Below are positions 16,043 to 27,496 of a stretch of 64,000 nt of DNA, one piece after another; the stretch's first letter is position 1; the number at the start of each line of letters is the position of its first letter. Origin of the DNA: Pleurotus ostreatus/Saccharomyces cerevisiae fusant (Eukaryota; Opisthokonta); assembly GCA_024196135.1 (NCBI GenBank), contig JAMQCK010000012.1, positions 62,001 through 126,000 of the forward strand. Direction: 5' to 3'. The position numbers and the translations under genes are program-made. The notes beneath the pieces were generated by a model. It made no database searches. It was not told where the DNA came from and saw nothing but the letters and a program-made list of their open reading frames with translations.

Positions 16043-17316
16043 CTATGGCTTGTCGCTCTCCCCCCACTCGTCTCTCTGACTGCGCTCCGATATTCTCGTA
16101 GCGCTAGACCCCGTCCCCTCTGTTGCCAATCTGTCGATGTGTATCTCGACGGAGTGTGGCGGGTAGGACGTCGTGCCGCCGAAGCGCATGCCACTGACGG
16201 CGAAGCCGGTCGCGGTCGTTCTTTCCCTGCCGCCCCGCACGCCCTTCTCTATCCTCTGTAGCGCCGCACACACTATGATGAGGTAGAAAGTGAGTGGTAT
16301 TAGCTGGCCGATCTGCGGGACGTGGGTTAGACGGGGATTGGGGGACGAAGGATGGGAGGGTGCCACGCACAAAATCGACGAGGATGTATGTTGCGGGCAC
16401 GGTGGCGACGGTGAAGACGGTGATCATGGCGATGTTCGCGATGGCATAGAGCGCGCCGCACTCGATGACGACGAGGAGGATGGGCCAGACGGAGGTGCGG
16501 CCGCCCGTGGACGAGCTCGAATTGCTGAAATTGAATGAGTTCGAGTGGACGATCCAGAGTTTGCGCGCGAGGAGGCCTGGATAGCAGTTAGTTGAGGGAA
16601 TGCACAGTGTAATAGAAACGCACCGGTCGAAATGAAGGTGGTGGCGAGTGTTGTGGAGTAGAATGCCGTGATCCACGCAATCGAGTACTGCTGCGCGACC
16701 ACGTCCTCAACCGACACGCTTGCTAATCTAATGGTTGACCATAGGGAGAAGGAGCCAGAGACTGTGCGCAAGGTACAGTCAGCTCTCGAGATCGAGGGGG
16801 GACATTGGGTGACGCACTGACGGTGCCAACCCAGCACACACAGGGGAACGCGATGATCCACCAGTTTCGGTACAGGACCCAGCATCGGTAGATCTGCGAG
16901 CAGCGGGTAAGGAACCGGGCTCCGGATGCTCGGAGTTGAGGGGCGCACCAGGATCGCGTCCGCGAGGGCTGTCTCCAAGAGGTTGATCGTGTTCTTCGCC
17001 TTCTCCCTCGTAATGTCCGAGAAGTAGACCTTGGCCTCGCCGGCGTTGCCAATGAGGCCGATGTACGTATTCCTGGAGTCAACCACGACATGCTTCGCCG
17101 CGTCATCAGACACATCGTCGTGAGGGGGGAGGGGGACGTGCTCACCGCCGTACTCAGCGCGAAGAGGGCGAACGCAGCGGGATACCAGATCCGCGATGCG
17201 TGCTGGGACCCCTTCAGCGCCCAGATAGTCGTCGCGAACAGCGGGAGCGAGATGCCGTACACGATAGACTGGGAGATGATAGCAATGAGGTGCGAGCCGT
17301 CCACTTCGAGCGGCAT
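16043..17316 (-). CDS. Multi-pass membrane protein of unknown function
   Basis: Six exons (17316-17146, 17092-16949, 16893-16818, 16761-16624, 16576-16371, 16312-16043) encode 334 residues. About six or seven hydrophobic helices are visible: one at residues 10-35, one near 45-57, paired helices around 105-140 and 155-185, and three in the last third (WPILLVVIECGALYAIANIAM, FTVATVPATYILVDF, LIPLTFYLIIVCAALQRI). A polar Ser/Arg/Glu-rich C-tail of about 75 residues ends the protein. The architecture resembles the many uncharacterised 7-TM-like proteins of Agaricomycetes, but no ligand or transport motif can be named. The ATG is in a GTCACC context. The exon 3 donor was chosen as GTGCGT because only that choice keeps frame. 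Confidence 0.75.
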
Positions 17317-18326
17317 GGTGACGGCGGGTACAGAGAAGTCCAGCCTGCGCAAGCGCCGCCGTCGCCGTTTGCGCGGGCGTTCGGGGGGTCGCCGGCGTAA
17401 GACGGAGGCGCATGATCAGTCTGGGAAGCGGACTCCACGAGAGCCTGTCCGTAGCATTGATGAATAGCTTGATGATGCTGACATTAGCGGCCGAGAATGA
17501 TGGAATCGGGGAAGGAAGAGGACGTGTCCTCCCAGAGCGAGCCGAGATGCAGCAGAGTACTTCAGTCTCTGAACAGGACGTCACGACATATCGGGCGCGA
17601 CCTTCAGAAGGCGATTTCTTGCATTCAGCGCCAGCGATGGCGGCCGCGTGATGCCACTTCGAAGTGAATTGAGTTCGTTTGAGAGGTGGGAATCCGCTGC
17701 GGGTATATGGCCGGACGATCCCAGCCTGCAGTGAGCTCCGATCGCTGTTCGTAGAAGGAACAGAAGGAACGAAGACCTTGGACAGGCATTGCGTAGCCCC
17801 AGAACGTATGAGTACGTGGTTAAACTTGAACTTGAACTTCGGCTGCAGCCGGTTTGTCACGGGATCCAATTACGTAAGTCACGGTGGGATCTAGCGGCAG
17901 CGGGGTGCTCATTTCTCGGGCTCTCTCTTCTGCAATGGGTGTCAGCTCTTCGATTCTGCCACTTGCTTATCTGTGTCCCTGGAAGAACTATGTTACCAAA
18001 ATATTTCAAGGCGATTTCGGCAGTTCACCCGCGGCAGCGCCTAACTGCGTGCTCGAGCTCGATTCCTTCAGTCCAAGCGCCCGCCCAGCCTGGCGACCAA
18101 CAGAAGAATGATCTCAGCGCATCGGTAGATATCTTCTGGCTCTGATATCAACCTTTCGCAGCGAGATGCAGTGGTGCGGCGCGGTCGACACGCGTTCGGG
18201 CGTTGCAACATTGTCAGGCCGCCGCATCGCACGCGCCCAGTGGCTATTATAAAAGACGTACGCGCCTTTTTCCGGCATCCTTCTAGTCTCCCTTGGCGAC
18301 ATCTTCAACATTGCGAGCTGTCAACG
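17317..18326. other. Divergent intergenic region, about 1 kb
   Basis: Lies between two divergently transcribed genes, so it should hold both promoters. ORFs at 17412-18145 lack ATG-led conserved proteins. The only clear element is the TATA-like site at 18245. Confidence 0.45.
18245..18254 (+). promoter_or_regulatory. Probable TATA box of the UbiA-family gene
   Basis: TATTATAAAA, about 75 bp upstream of the ATG at 18327, in good position for a core promoter. Confidence 0.5.
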
Positions 18327-19569
18327 ATGCTCAGTGTGTCTATATCCGACGCCGCCCGACGTGTTTTGCTCGGAATACGGCGTGCGCGGGACAAGGTGGT
18401 CGATATGCTGCTGCTCGTCTATCTGTTCACTGAGGCGGATCTAACGGCGGTGGTCATGCCAGTGGTCAGCACGTTCCTCGTTCTCCTTGGCCGTCGGATA
18501 ATTTTGATGAGTTTTCTGCAGCTGGTCATGAGTTTTGTTCTTTCGGAGTCGACGGACATAAGCGCCTTCCTTGTAGGGCTTCTCTGGATGTTCTCCCATT
18601 TAGTCGGTTTTGAGGTGCGACTTCGTATGTCGAGTCTTGACGTAACGGGCTGAACGGACGTATAGATAGGGAACCAGGTACTTGCAATGCTGCTGCTTCC
18701 TCTCGGCTAGAGGCATGTCTGACGCGGCGGATAGATTGTCGGCCAGGATGAGGACAAGCTCTCAAAGCCTCGACGGCCCATACCATCGGGCCGCATCACG
18801 ACAGAGCGCGCAAGGACCCTATACTATGCCGTCCTCGCCTTCTCCGTGCTGCTCAGCTGGCACTTAAACCTCCTTCTACTCAGTGTCATATACTTTACGG
18901 GCGTCATCGCGTACAACGAGGGACGCTGCGCGCGCTGGTGGTGGTCCAAGTCGCTCATGGGCGCCTGCGGCTACTTCATCTACACCTGGGGACTCCTGAC
19001 ATGCATGGGTACGTCTCTCTACCCTTGCCTGCTTCCAGATCCCTCGACTGATTTTATGCAAACCCCATAGCGCACGGCAACCCCCCATCGAAGTCTGCTA
19101 CGCAAGCCCTGCTTACGACAGGGCTTATCTTTGCTACGACGGTACGTCGCTCGGTCCTCCGGCCCTCGCTCGTCTCGCGCCTTACATACACCCTCGCAGG
19201 GCCAGGCGCAGGACTTCCGCGACCGTGAGGGCGACGCAGCCATCGGGCGCAAGACATTGCCGATCGTATTGCCTCAGGGACTGGCGAGATGGTCGCTGGC
19301 GGTGCTTCTCTTCGCCTGGACCGCTGGGCTCACCTACCTCTGGCACCCACCGCTTCTCATGAGCGTGCTGGTATACGCATTGGCGGGCGCGGCGGCGGTA
19401 GGGTTCATCAGCGATTATTCGGAGAAGGCGGATCGTCGGTCGTATTGGTGGTATAATGTGAGTGGGCCGTCGCTTGGGCCTTGACCTGAGGTGCTGACTG
19501 CTTCGACAGATGTGGTTGTGTGCATGTCACCTATTGCCTCTTTCGCAAAGATTTAGTGAAGCGCGCTGA
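18327..19569 (+). CDS. UbiA-family integral membrane prenyltransferase / terpene cyclase-like
   Basis: Six exons (18327-18614, 18666-18677, 18735-19008, 19071-19141, 19200-19457, 19510-19569) encode 320 residues. The first acidic motif is assembled by splicing a 12-nt exon: IGNQIVGQDEDKLSKP, followed by RRPIPSGRIT. The second is QDFRDREGD with the usual GRKTLP after it. Several transmembrane helices flank the motifs. These are the Mg-diphosphate-binding signatures of UbiA enzymes that prenylate aromatic acceptors or cyclise terpenoids. The N...DED form resembles fungal UbiA-like enzymes of secondary metabolism more than COX10 or COQ2. Exon 1 may contain an unspliced 42-nt in-frame intron near 18495-18540; both forms keep frame. 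Substrate cannot be predicted. Confidence 0.85.
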
Positions 19570-19945
19570 CCTTCGTGATGTAACCTGTAGAATATTTATT
19601 GAACCCCGATAGTGACGAATTGAGTATGCAACCTGCGCCCGCCATGAAAATGGCGATAACCTCAAGCGACATGATCTTTGGTGGCCAGTCGGTGGCTACG
19701 GTGATTGGTTATCTAGTGAGCGCGCGACGTCACGCGTCCGCTCGCCTCTTCGCGTATCACAGGAGTATTGCCTCGTGTCAACGCTTTTCAAGAACTCGCC
19801 ACGTCCTCTCCCGAACGTGGGGGCGCAGCTTTCTTCTCTACGTCCCTTTCATCCCCCTTCGCTCCATTACCGTGTCCACAGTTTACTTTGCTTGCTCTGT
19901 ATCTTTCGATTCTCCCACCTTCCACTCTCATCCTCTTTCACGACC
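19570..19945. other. Intergenic, RNase H gene leader
   Basis: The last 130 bases before the ATG at 19946 are strongly pyrimidine-rich on the plus strand, as in leaders of well-expressed fungal genes. No other feature seen. Confidence 0.4.
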
Positions 19946-20860
19946 ATGCCCCGCGCCGTCCGCGTCGACGTTGCCGAGCGCCTCAGCGCCACCCCCAAGG
20001 CCGTCTCCCGCTCCGCTCACGACAGCCCACTCTACGACCCCTCCACCGACCCCGAGCGCCAGGAGGGCATCCAAGGGCGCAAGATGCTCTTCTGCGAGTA
20101 CATGTCCACCACCTACTCCCCCGAGGACCTCATCCAGGTCTGCGACAACTGCCTGCAGTACTCCGCGCGCTGCTGCCAGCACGAGCACACGGGCAAGGCC
20201 TGCCACCACTTCCGCCTCATCTTCACGGACGGCGCGTGCGCGGGGAATGGGAAGGATGGGGCTGCTGCGGGTGGGCCTTTGTTCTTCTTCTATCAAATGG
20301 GTGACCGCTAACCAGGGAATCAACGTCGCATAGGCATCGGCGTCGTCCTCGGCAAAATTGGTCGCGGCATCGACTCCTTCGCGTACGCTGTAACTGAGAA
20401 CATGGACCCCGGGCAGCGGCGCACCAGCCAGCGCGCCGAGCTCCTCGCCGCCCTCGCAGGCGTGCGCCGCTCCATGCACGCCGACGTGCACGACTACGAT
20501 GACTACAACGACACCGTGCCCAAGGAGCGCGTCATCGTCACCGACTCCGAGTACGTCGTCCGTGGGATCACGGAGTGGCTGCCCCAGTGGAAGGTGTGTT
20601 GCTGTGCATACGAGCACGCTGGGTGACATGAAGAGCTAACATTGCCGCAGCGCAACGGCTGGCGCACCTCCCTCGGCGCAACGCCAGCCAATTTGGACCT
20701 CTTCCTGCAGCTTGAGCGCGAGATGGAGGACCTGGAGGTGGAGAACAACGTCAAGTTTGGATTTTGGCATGTGCCGAGGCACCTCAACCAAGAGGCGGAC
20801 AAGCTGGCGAAGATCGGTGCGGCAGCGGCGCAGAAGAAGGCGAGCGCTGCCGCCAACTAG
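19946..20860 (+). CDS. RNase H-domain protein with N-terminal Cys/His-rich module
   Basis: Three exons (19946-20270, 20334-20593, 20651-20860) encode 264 residues. Residues about 92-250 form an RNase H fold: FTDGACAGNG with the first Asp (D95), QRAELLAALAGV with Glu, TDSEYV with Asp, and PRHLNQEADKLAK with the last catalytic His/Asp. All four acidic residues are present, so it should cleave RNA in RNA-DNA hybrids. Upstream (residues 45-92) is a conserved block with C50, C66, C69, C76, C77, H79, C86, H87 and H88, possibly a zinc site. It is not the hybrid-binding domain of classical RNase H1. The same block is present in the truncated gene at 1-257. The tail is Ala/Lys-rich. Confidence 0.85.
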
Positions 20861-21397
20861 GAGGAACTGTATGTCGATACGAAGCGCAGCTGAGTGGGTC
20901 GGCATTCGAGAAGCACGCGTTCGAGAGTGGTCAGTATTATGAGAACGAGGGGAAGCGTACCTGCAGGTATTTTGTGGACCTTTTAATAACAATAATGACT
21001 TGCACGGTGGTCCAAGCTCACGTCCCAGCGATCCGGGGCATTGCAGTTATCAGTGTGCATTTACGAGCAGGCGCGGCACCACAAACCGCCGAACACGTCC
21101 GCCACCCACCAGGTTGTCTATCCGACAGCTTCGTCGGCGACTATAGCGTCAACTAGCGGCCTGTCGATTGTTCAACATGACGGTATATAGCGGACACGCA
21201 CCACGTATAGGAATGGACGCTTTTCGCAGCGTATAGAGGTGAATCTAGCGATTAGTTTGGCGCTGTAACGATGCGAGATTGCGAAGTGCGCTATCGACTG
21301 CATTAGATGGGTTATGTATCCTGCAGGAATGACATACCCAACTATACCGCCCATTAGCTTCGGTGATACACCTAGATAATGTCCGGCGGAATGCCAT
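20861..21397. other. Intergenic
   Basis: 3' flank of the RNase H gene. Nothing beyond short ORFs without recognisable products. Confidence 0.4.
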
Positions 21398-22196
21398 GTC
21401 GCAAGCCCGGATAGACTCGCGACGGGGTTCCAAAAAGTTCGTCTGCAAGGTCGAGTGCAGCCACCACACCGCCCGCCAACTGCCAGCGACGACAGCTAGC
21501 TATCGGTGAGATTTTTGCACTCAACCAGATCGCCACGGACTTCCATCGCCTACTAAAAAGCAGCGGTCTTGAAAGTCGCGCTCCCCGGCAGCGAGCGACA
21601 GCATCAAGCACCTTCACATTAGACCCTCTTTCAGGAGAGGAGAGCCCAAAGCGTCGGAAGCATGATACTTGGCTCGCAATGGACACCACACCCACCCTCC
21701 GCGCCCGCAACCAGGCCACGCTAAGCCTCCTCTTACTATGAGCGTCCTCAGCTTAGCACGGCCCAGTTGCGAACGACGAAGAGCCTGGACATGGAGGGTC
21801 TCGCGAGGCTGGTCAGAGAGTCAATGCGACAAACTGAGCAGCGATCGCAGCGGCGACCCGCCTACCAGACATTTCGCCCCTCTCGCTCCCATGCACACCA
21901 TGGTCAGTAACCTCTGTCAGCGGACACCTGCAGCTCGCTGCCGACGTCCGCCAAGAGGGAGCAGGTCACTGAAACATAACTCCTAGGAGGCCTGGCATCC
22001 AGTTGGGTGTGTGTCCGAACAGACGATGAGGGATGAGAACAAGAGCGCTCGCGGCGACGCGCTCTTATAGGTCCACCCGGCCGGATCACGGCATCGGCCG
22101 GGAATTGTTCATTGTTCCCAATTTGGTAATCCAATTGTTCTCCGGCCTCCCACACCAGTAGCAACCCGATTTCCATGGCCACGCACTTCGCGGCAG
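21398..22196 (-). repeat. Inverted dispersed repeat of 0.8 kb, left copy
   Basis: The reverse complement of this stretch aligns along nearly its whole length with 30568-31345. It begins GTGCGTGGCCATGGAAATCGG, includes a CTATAAGAGC TATA-like box, and ends near GCGAGT(C)...TTGCGAC. I judge identity at roughly 80-90 percent with small indels. Flanking sequence is unrelated on both sides, so the ends are real breakpoints. No intact long protein is shared. A short frame starting MEIGL is conserved for about 35 codons and then diverges. It could be a solo-LTR-like element or a duplicated promoter region. Confidence 0.7.
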
Positions 22197-22485
22197 GTTT
22201 GGACAATTGCACGAAGCTTCGATGGGTCCATGCACGCTTCGGAGAGAACCTTTCGCTTAGCGCGTACCTGCTGCACCACGCGTACAATGTTCACCGTCAG
22301 GCGTAGGCCAAGTTAGATATGGGGAGCATGAGCCGTTTCCACGGCGTCCGTTGCTAAGCTACGATGGTGAAGGCCCATGCGTAGCTTCTTCGAGAAAATC
22401 GATTTAAAAGAGGCAGAATCGATGACAATGAAGAACATCACCTTCTCACATATTTCCCCCGCACGTACACACGCCAAAGTCCAAA

Positions 22486-23448
22486 ATGGTGGAAGCGAAG
22501 TCTAGCAAGATGAAAGCAGTCCGTAGGACTGTAGTGCGCTGGTAAGCGGGCTACTTCCATCATACCCATTTCTTCTGAACAACGTCCCTCAGCCACAAGC
22601 CGCTGACAGCGAAAGACATCATTCGGGGCCCGGGTGCGGCGAAGGACCGCTTTCGTATGTGATAAACCATACTCCTATTTCAAGGGAAGATGCTGACTGA
22701 GCTTCAAGCTCTTCTGCAGCGCTCCCGATTTGGTGTTCCACCCCAGGCGTTCGACCACGACTGCGATCGCTCTCGAATGACTGTCGACGAGATTGCCGAC
22801 AACATCCGCACGGCCCGGCAAGGAGGCTTCCACTACCGAGTCCGCACCAAAGAGATCGCCGTAGTCGAGGGCCCAAGCACCGCCCTCACCCGAAGCGTCA
22901 TTGACGCGCGCGGCCTCACCAACTTCACCGTCCTCGGCGACAACAGCCTGAAGGACGCCACCCATCAACTCGCGCAGCTCCTGTACAGCTTGCACGCGCC
23001 CGACGTCAGCGAGGTCAAAATCCTGCGCCCCGGGCGGTCCACGAAGTACTACGAACGCGCCGTGTACCACTTCCTCTCCAGCTTGAGCACCCGCACGTCC
23101 CTCCAGCACGTCAGCCTGAACATGCAGTGTTGCTACAAGCCCGGGCTCGGGAAGTACCTCCGCTCGGCGGCGGCGCGTCACCTTGTTTCCTTCCGCCTCC
23201 AGACGTCCGCCAACGTCGAGGAGTACCTCGTCGGCGCGCTGCTCAACAGCCACATGCTGCCGAACCTGCAGCAGCTTACCTTGAGGGGCATTCCTGAGTT
23301 GACGCCCGAGCGCCTCTTTGAGAACCTTCGCAAGCGACATGACGCGGGTCATACCCTACCCCTCCTTGTTGAATGGGACCGTAAGATCCCAACGGAAATC
23401 GTTTCGGCCGCTCGGAAATTGCGCATTTTCTTCCAGAAACTTGAGTAA
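22486..23448 (+). CDS. Hypothetical protein with leucine-rich C-terminal half
   Basis: The certain part is one ATG-led frame from 22690 to 23448 (252 residues). I extend it upstream because exons 22486-22541 and 22593-22654 and the long exon from 22685 join in frame, giving 293 residues. The first intron has good signals (GTAAGC donor, CTGAAC branch). The second would be only 30 nt, which is unusually small, so the extension is tentative. The C-terminal half has regularly spaced Leu-rich segments (LLYSLHAPDVSEVKIL, LQHVSLNMQC, LPNLQQLTLRGIPEL) like degenerate leucine-rich repeats of fungal F-box-type proteins, but no F-box is visible. No transmembrane segment. Confidence 0.65.
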
Positions 23449-24054
23449 TTCGCTCACACCTTTTATTCACGAACAAGGCACAAGAACAATGGACTACACA
23501 CGACATACAAGTACGAATCATTATGACGAACACTACTGCACTGTCCAGGACATCACTCTGTAGCATTATGTAGTACGCTTACAAGCTTTTGTATCAGTAG
23601 ATCCTTATCGCAGGCAGTCCTTCAGCGAGGTGCCAACAAAGATGAGACGGGAAAAGGTAGCATCTTATGCAAATATAGGGCGTCTGAGATCCAGAGCGGC
23701 AGCAGCGGAGTTTAATCGATACTCGCACCCCTCGGCATTTGCCGGTACACCCTTGCTCGGAGGGCGACCCGCCACCTTCCCACCATCACAGGCTCTTCGG
23801 TTTGAATGTAGCCTCACGCACCTGACGAAGTACACGCTCGTGGCATACGCGTATGCCGCCTTCCACGACGGCGGCGTAAGTACAAATACGTCTCGGACAG
23901 TTACCCGCGGCATCGAAGGGGCTCTCATATACCCCGTGCCGTGCGTCGGAGGCATTGCTTGCTCTTGACTCTCATCTCCCTTCATCTGCCTATACGACCT
24001 GTCACCTTCCCTGTTCATCTCTGCTCATCTCTTCCCACTCTCTCACCACCCATC
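23449..24054. other. Intergenic, P450 promoter region
   Basis: The last 110 bases before the P450 ATG are C/T-rich, with a weak TATA-like CATATACC near 23927. ORFs at 23630-24018 look like chance. Confidence 0.4.
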
Positions 24055-26528
24055 ATGGCCCCCGCGATCCCAGTCACCTTCACCGACGTCCTCATCGTCG
24101 CCTCCTCTATCTACTTTCTGCACAAAGTCTTCCGCAAGGTCACTTCCCGCAGCGGCGTCCCCACCACTCCCCTCCGCGGCCCACCCTCGCCCAACTGGCT
24201 CTTCGGCGTCCACCGCGACATCGTGCGCGCGAAGGACCCCGGCGCGGTCTGTGAGAACTGGCACCGCGAGTACGGGCTCGTGTACGCGACGCCCGCCCCG
24301 CTGGGCGAGACGCGCATCGCGCTGTTTGACCCAAAGGCGCTGGCGCACTTTTATGCGCGCGAGACGTGGACGTATGTGAATCCGCGGATCTCGAAGATGG
24401 TTATTGAGAATATGGTGCGTGAGTACGTGGACGAACGTGGCAGTAACGTTCAGATGGCGGGCGTCATTGGGGGTGCCATCGGTGCTAATGAGTAGTGTGG
24501 CTGACTTTGAGTCCTTATGACTGGCTAGTTCGGCCCGGGCATCTTGGTTGCGGAGGGAGAGAACCATAAGCGACAGCGCAAGGCACTTTCTCCGGCCTTC
24601 AGCAATACGGCGATTCGCAGTCTGACCCCCGTGTTCTACGACTCGGCTTATAAGGTATTGACTGATGGTCGACGCTCAAATTCAGTATTGACTAAACCGC
24701 ATCATAGGTCAAAGCCGTCTGGGACGGCCTCCTCGAGTCGAATCCGAAGGAGGGCGCAATCATCGACGTCCAATACTGGATGAACCGCATCTCGTAAGTA
24801 GCCCCAGACTTCCCCCCCCCTTGTTTTACTTGTTCTCACCTCGTCTTCCTCTCTCCCTTCGTCCTTCCCAACCCACTTCCTCATGAACCTCAGCCTCGAC
24901 TCCATCGGCATCGCCGGCTTCGGGCACGACTTCCGTACCCTCTCCGGCGCGCCCTCCCCCGTCATCGACTCCTTCGAGGCCTTCGGCAAGCTCTCCAACA
25001 CCCTCCTCGGCACGCTCATCTTCGTCTTGTCGCCGTACATCCCGCTCCTCGGCAAGATCCCGACGGAGAGGAAGCGCCTGACGGACCGCGTGCGCGGGGC
25101 GCTGACGGTGATTGCGGACGAGCTGCTGGAGGAGGGGAGGGGGGAGGGGGAGGAGGCGGGGAAGAAGAGTATCGTGGGGCAGATTAGTGAGTGGGTGGGG
25201 GATTTGGGGCTAGGAAGGGAGGGGCTAACGGTTTTGGACAGTCAGGGCGGAGCAGGGGACGAATGATCTGAGGTTGACGAGGGAGGAGGTTTTGGCTCAG
25301 GTACGATGCCGATAAATACTCCTTCGAGAAAAATGCTGACCAGCCCTATTAGATGGTATGCGTTTTATTTTTGAGAAGTTCACGAAGTACTGAACCAACG
25401 CCCCGCAGAACGTTCTTCTGCTCGCAGGTGAGACTACACCAATATTTTTGTCCGCCCGATTTTGACCTAGCATTTAGGCTACGAGACGACTTCAAGTAAG
25501 TTACGTGCTTGCGCTGCACCGTGTCACTGACAAACGTCCCATCCAGTTACACTCACTGTGAGTCTTTGGTCGTCTCCCCCGTCCTTACCATGCTCACATC
25601 GCACTTCCCTCGCCCCAGTGGGCCCTCATCGAACTGAGCAAGAACCCCGACGTGCAGCAAAAACTACGCGACGAGCTCGCAGGCCTTGGTAACCAAGATG
25701 CGACGTGGGAGCAGTTTACCAATGGGCTGCCCTACTTGGAGGCCGTGACGCTGGAGACGCTGCGCCTGCATCCGTCTGTGGGGATTACGACGCGGGTGGT
25801 GAGTCTGGTTCTTCTTCATTTTCCTCGTCATTCTCTGCTTTGTTTCTTCATTCGCTCATTCCCTGGCGCTCTCCCTGCTGGAAACGTTCATGATCTACGG
25901 AAATAACTTATCACCCCTCCCCAGGCCTCCGAAGACGACATCATCCCGCTCTCCGCACCCGTCGAGACCAAGGACGGTTCACCCGTCTCGCAGATCCTGG
26001 TGCGCAAGGGGACGTACGTGTGCGCCCCAATCCACGCCATCAACCGCTCGCCGGCGCTGTGGGGGGAGGATGCGGGGGAGTTCAGGCCGGAGAGGTGGTT
26101 GGAGATGGGGGGCGGTGAAGGTAGGCTGATTGTGTGAGGAAGGGAGGAAGGGATGACTGATATGAGAGGAAAAGGTATTAAGCTCGACGACGGCAAGCTG
26201 GGCGCAGCGCGCGAGTTGCAGGGACATAAGCATTTGATGACCTTTATCGATGGGCCGAGGATGTGCTTGGGGAGGGGGTTTGCGTTGGCGGAGTTTAAGG
26301 CGAGTCTCTCATTTTCTTCTCATGGGCGCCGTTAATGGCCCGAGTATGATTCATTGCTAACGCACCCTGTAGTCCGTCCTGTCCACGCTTATCAGGAACT
26401 ACATCTTCGAATGGCCACACGGAGAGGACAAGCAGATCCTGCGGTACCGCACGATCGTATTCCGACCGAGGGTAGGGGGAGAGGATGGCCCGAGGGTGCC
26501 GCTGAGGGTGCGGCGGGTCGAGGCATGA
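24055..26528 (+). CDS. Cytochrome P450 monooxygenase
   Basis: Haem-thiolate oxidase anchored in the ER by an N-terminal helix (VLIVASSIYFLHKVF). Thirteen exons encode 543 residues: 24055-24414, 24529-24654, 24708-24793, 24894-25186, 25242-25300, 25353-25355, 25409-25427, 25478-25495, 25547-25557, 25619-25798, 25925-26120, 26175-26299, 26373-26528. The I-helix reads QMNVLLLAGYETTS, the K-helix ExxR is ETLR, then FRPERW, and the haem loop is FIDGPRMCLGRGF with C481 as axial ligand. The proline-rich hinge (PPSPNW) is present. Exon 6 is a single ATG codon. The last intron uses a GC donor (AAG|GCGAGT). Overall it resembles basidiomycete P450s with a long N-terminal region; I cannot name the CYP family or substrate. 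Confidence 0.93.
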
Positions 26529-26920
26529 AGAGCGTCCGGATGATCGTCCTTTGGATCACTTTACGGACTTTTTCTGGTGCCCTTTGCTGTTTTCCCATCA
26601 ATATATTCCTTTCTCTGAACGCTCACAATCATCCGCGGAGATATCCGAATCCCCAAGTTGAACCGTGACGGTCACGCGACATCCGAGTGACGCGCCGGTG
26701 GCGCGCGTACGACAATGACCTACCGATGAAGTCATGTTCCATTTGCGCCCTATAGCCCCCCTCGAGCGCCTACCCATTTTTCCTACTCTTGACCGCCATC
26801 TGAAGTCCCTTTCTCGTCGTCGCCTTCGACGACGAGCGCCTCAACCTCTTGCATTTGAAAAGATTGCCAACTAAGCCCCGAAACCAACGTCGTCTCCTTC
26901 ATCCAGTAACAACACTCACC
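26529..26920. other. Intergenic
   Basis: Between two plus-strand genes. A pyrimidine-rich leader precedes the next ATG; no other signal is seen. Confidence 0.4.
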
Positions 26921-27496
26921 ATGTCAGCATTCGCCACCATGCAATTCACCAAGAGGACCGCGTCTCTACGCAGGACGGTCCTCTGCAGACAGCACTACGC
27001 GTCGCAGCAGAATCAGAACCACGCCACGCAGGAGATGCATACATCCCACCAAGCTCCCACCCACCATACCTCCTCGCACCCCACCTCCACACCTCAGCCC
27101 TACTACTTCACACCCTCCCGCCACATCCACACATCCCAACCCACAGGGAAGGAGAAGGATGGCAGGGACGAGCGCCTCTCGCAGGGCAGCGCGTCCAAGG
27201 CTGATTCCAATCACCACCCGCAGGACCCGCACTCGCAGGCCGCGCGCGCCGGGCAGGATCAGGAGGGCTCGGGCGCGCCCCTCGACGCGGCGAGCGGGGC
27301 GCCGCAGCTGAAGGGGCAGTCGGATATGGGGCCGGAGAGGAGCGCGCCGCAGTCGGGGGTGGGCTCGGAGGGGAGCGATCCGAACGCGGGCGTGGGGATG
27401 GTCGAGCAGGCGGGGAGCGGGAGTGCGAGCGCGGAGAATTTTGGGAAGGGAGGAAGTAAGGGGAAAGAGGAGCCGGCGGCGGAGGATGCGGTGTGA
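26921..27496 (+). CDS. Small low-complexity protein with mitochondrial-type N-terminus
   Basis: Single-exon frame of 191 residues starting at an ATG in CACC context. The first about 30 residues are Arg/Thr/Ser-rich without acidic residues (MQFTKRTASLRRTVLCRQHY), which suits a mitochondrial presequence. The rest is disordered: Gln/His/Thr-rich to about 75, then Gly/Ser/Glu/Ala/Gln-rich to the end. An RHIHTSQP string resembles a second presequence-like segment. I know no domain like this. Coding status rests on the good start context, the lack of stops and consistent GC-rich third positions. Confidence 0.55.
   Translation: MSAFATMQFTKRTASLRRTVLCRQHYASQQNQNHATQEMHTSHQAPTHHTSSHPTSTPQPYYFTPSRHIHTSQPTGKEKDGRDERLSQGSASKADSNHHPQDPHSQAARAGQDQEGSGAPLDAASGAPQLKGQSDMGPERSAPQSGVGSEGSDPNAGVGMVEQAGSGSASAENFGKGGSKGKEEPAAEDAV

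Noticed and set aside
16424..17869. 481-codon minus-strand frame
   Set aside because: Reads through the introns of the multi-pass membrane protein and upstream DNA. The spliced six-exon model explains the hydrophobic segments better.
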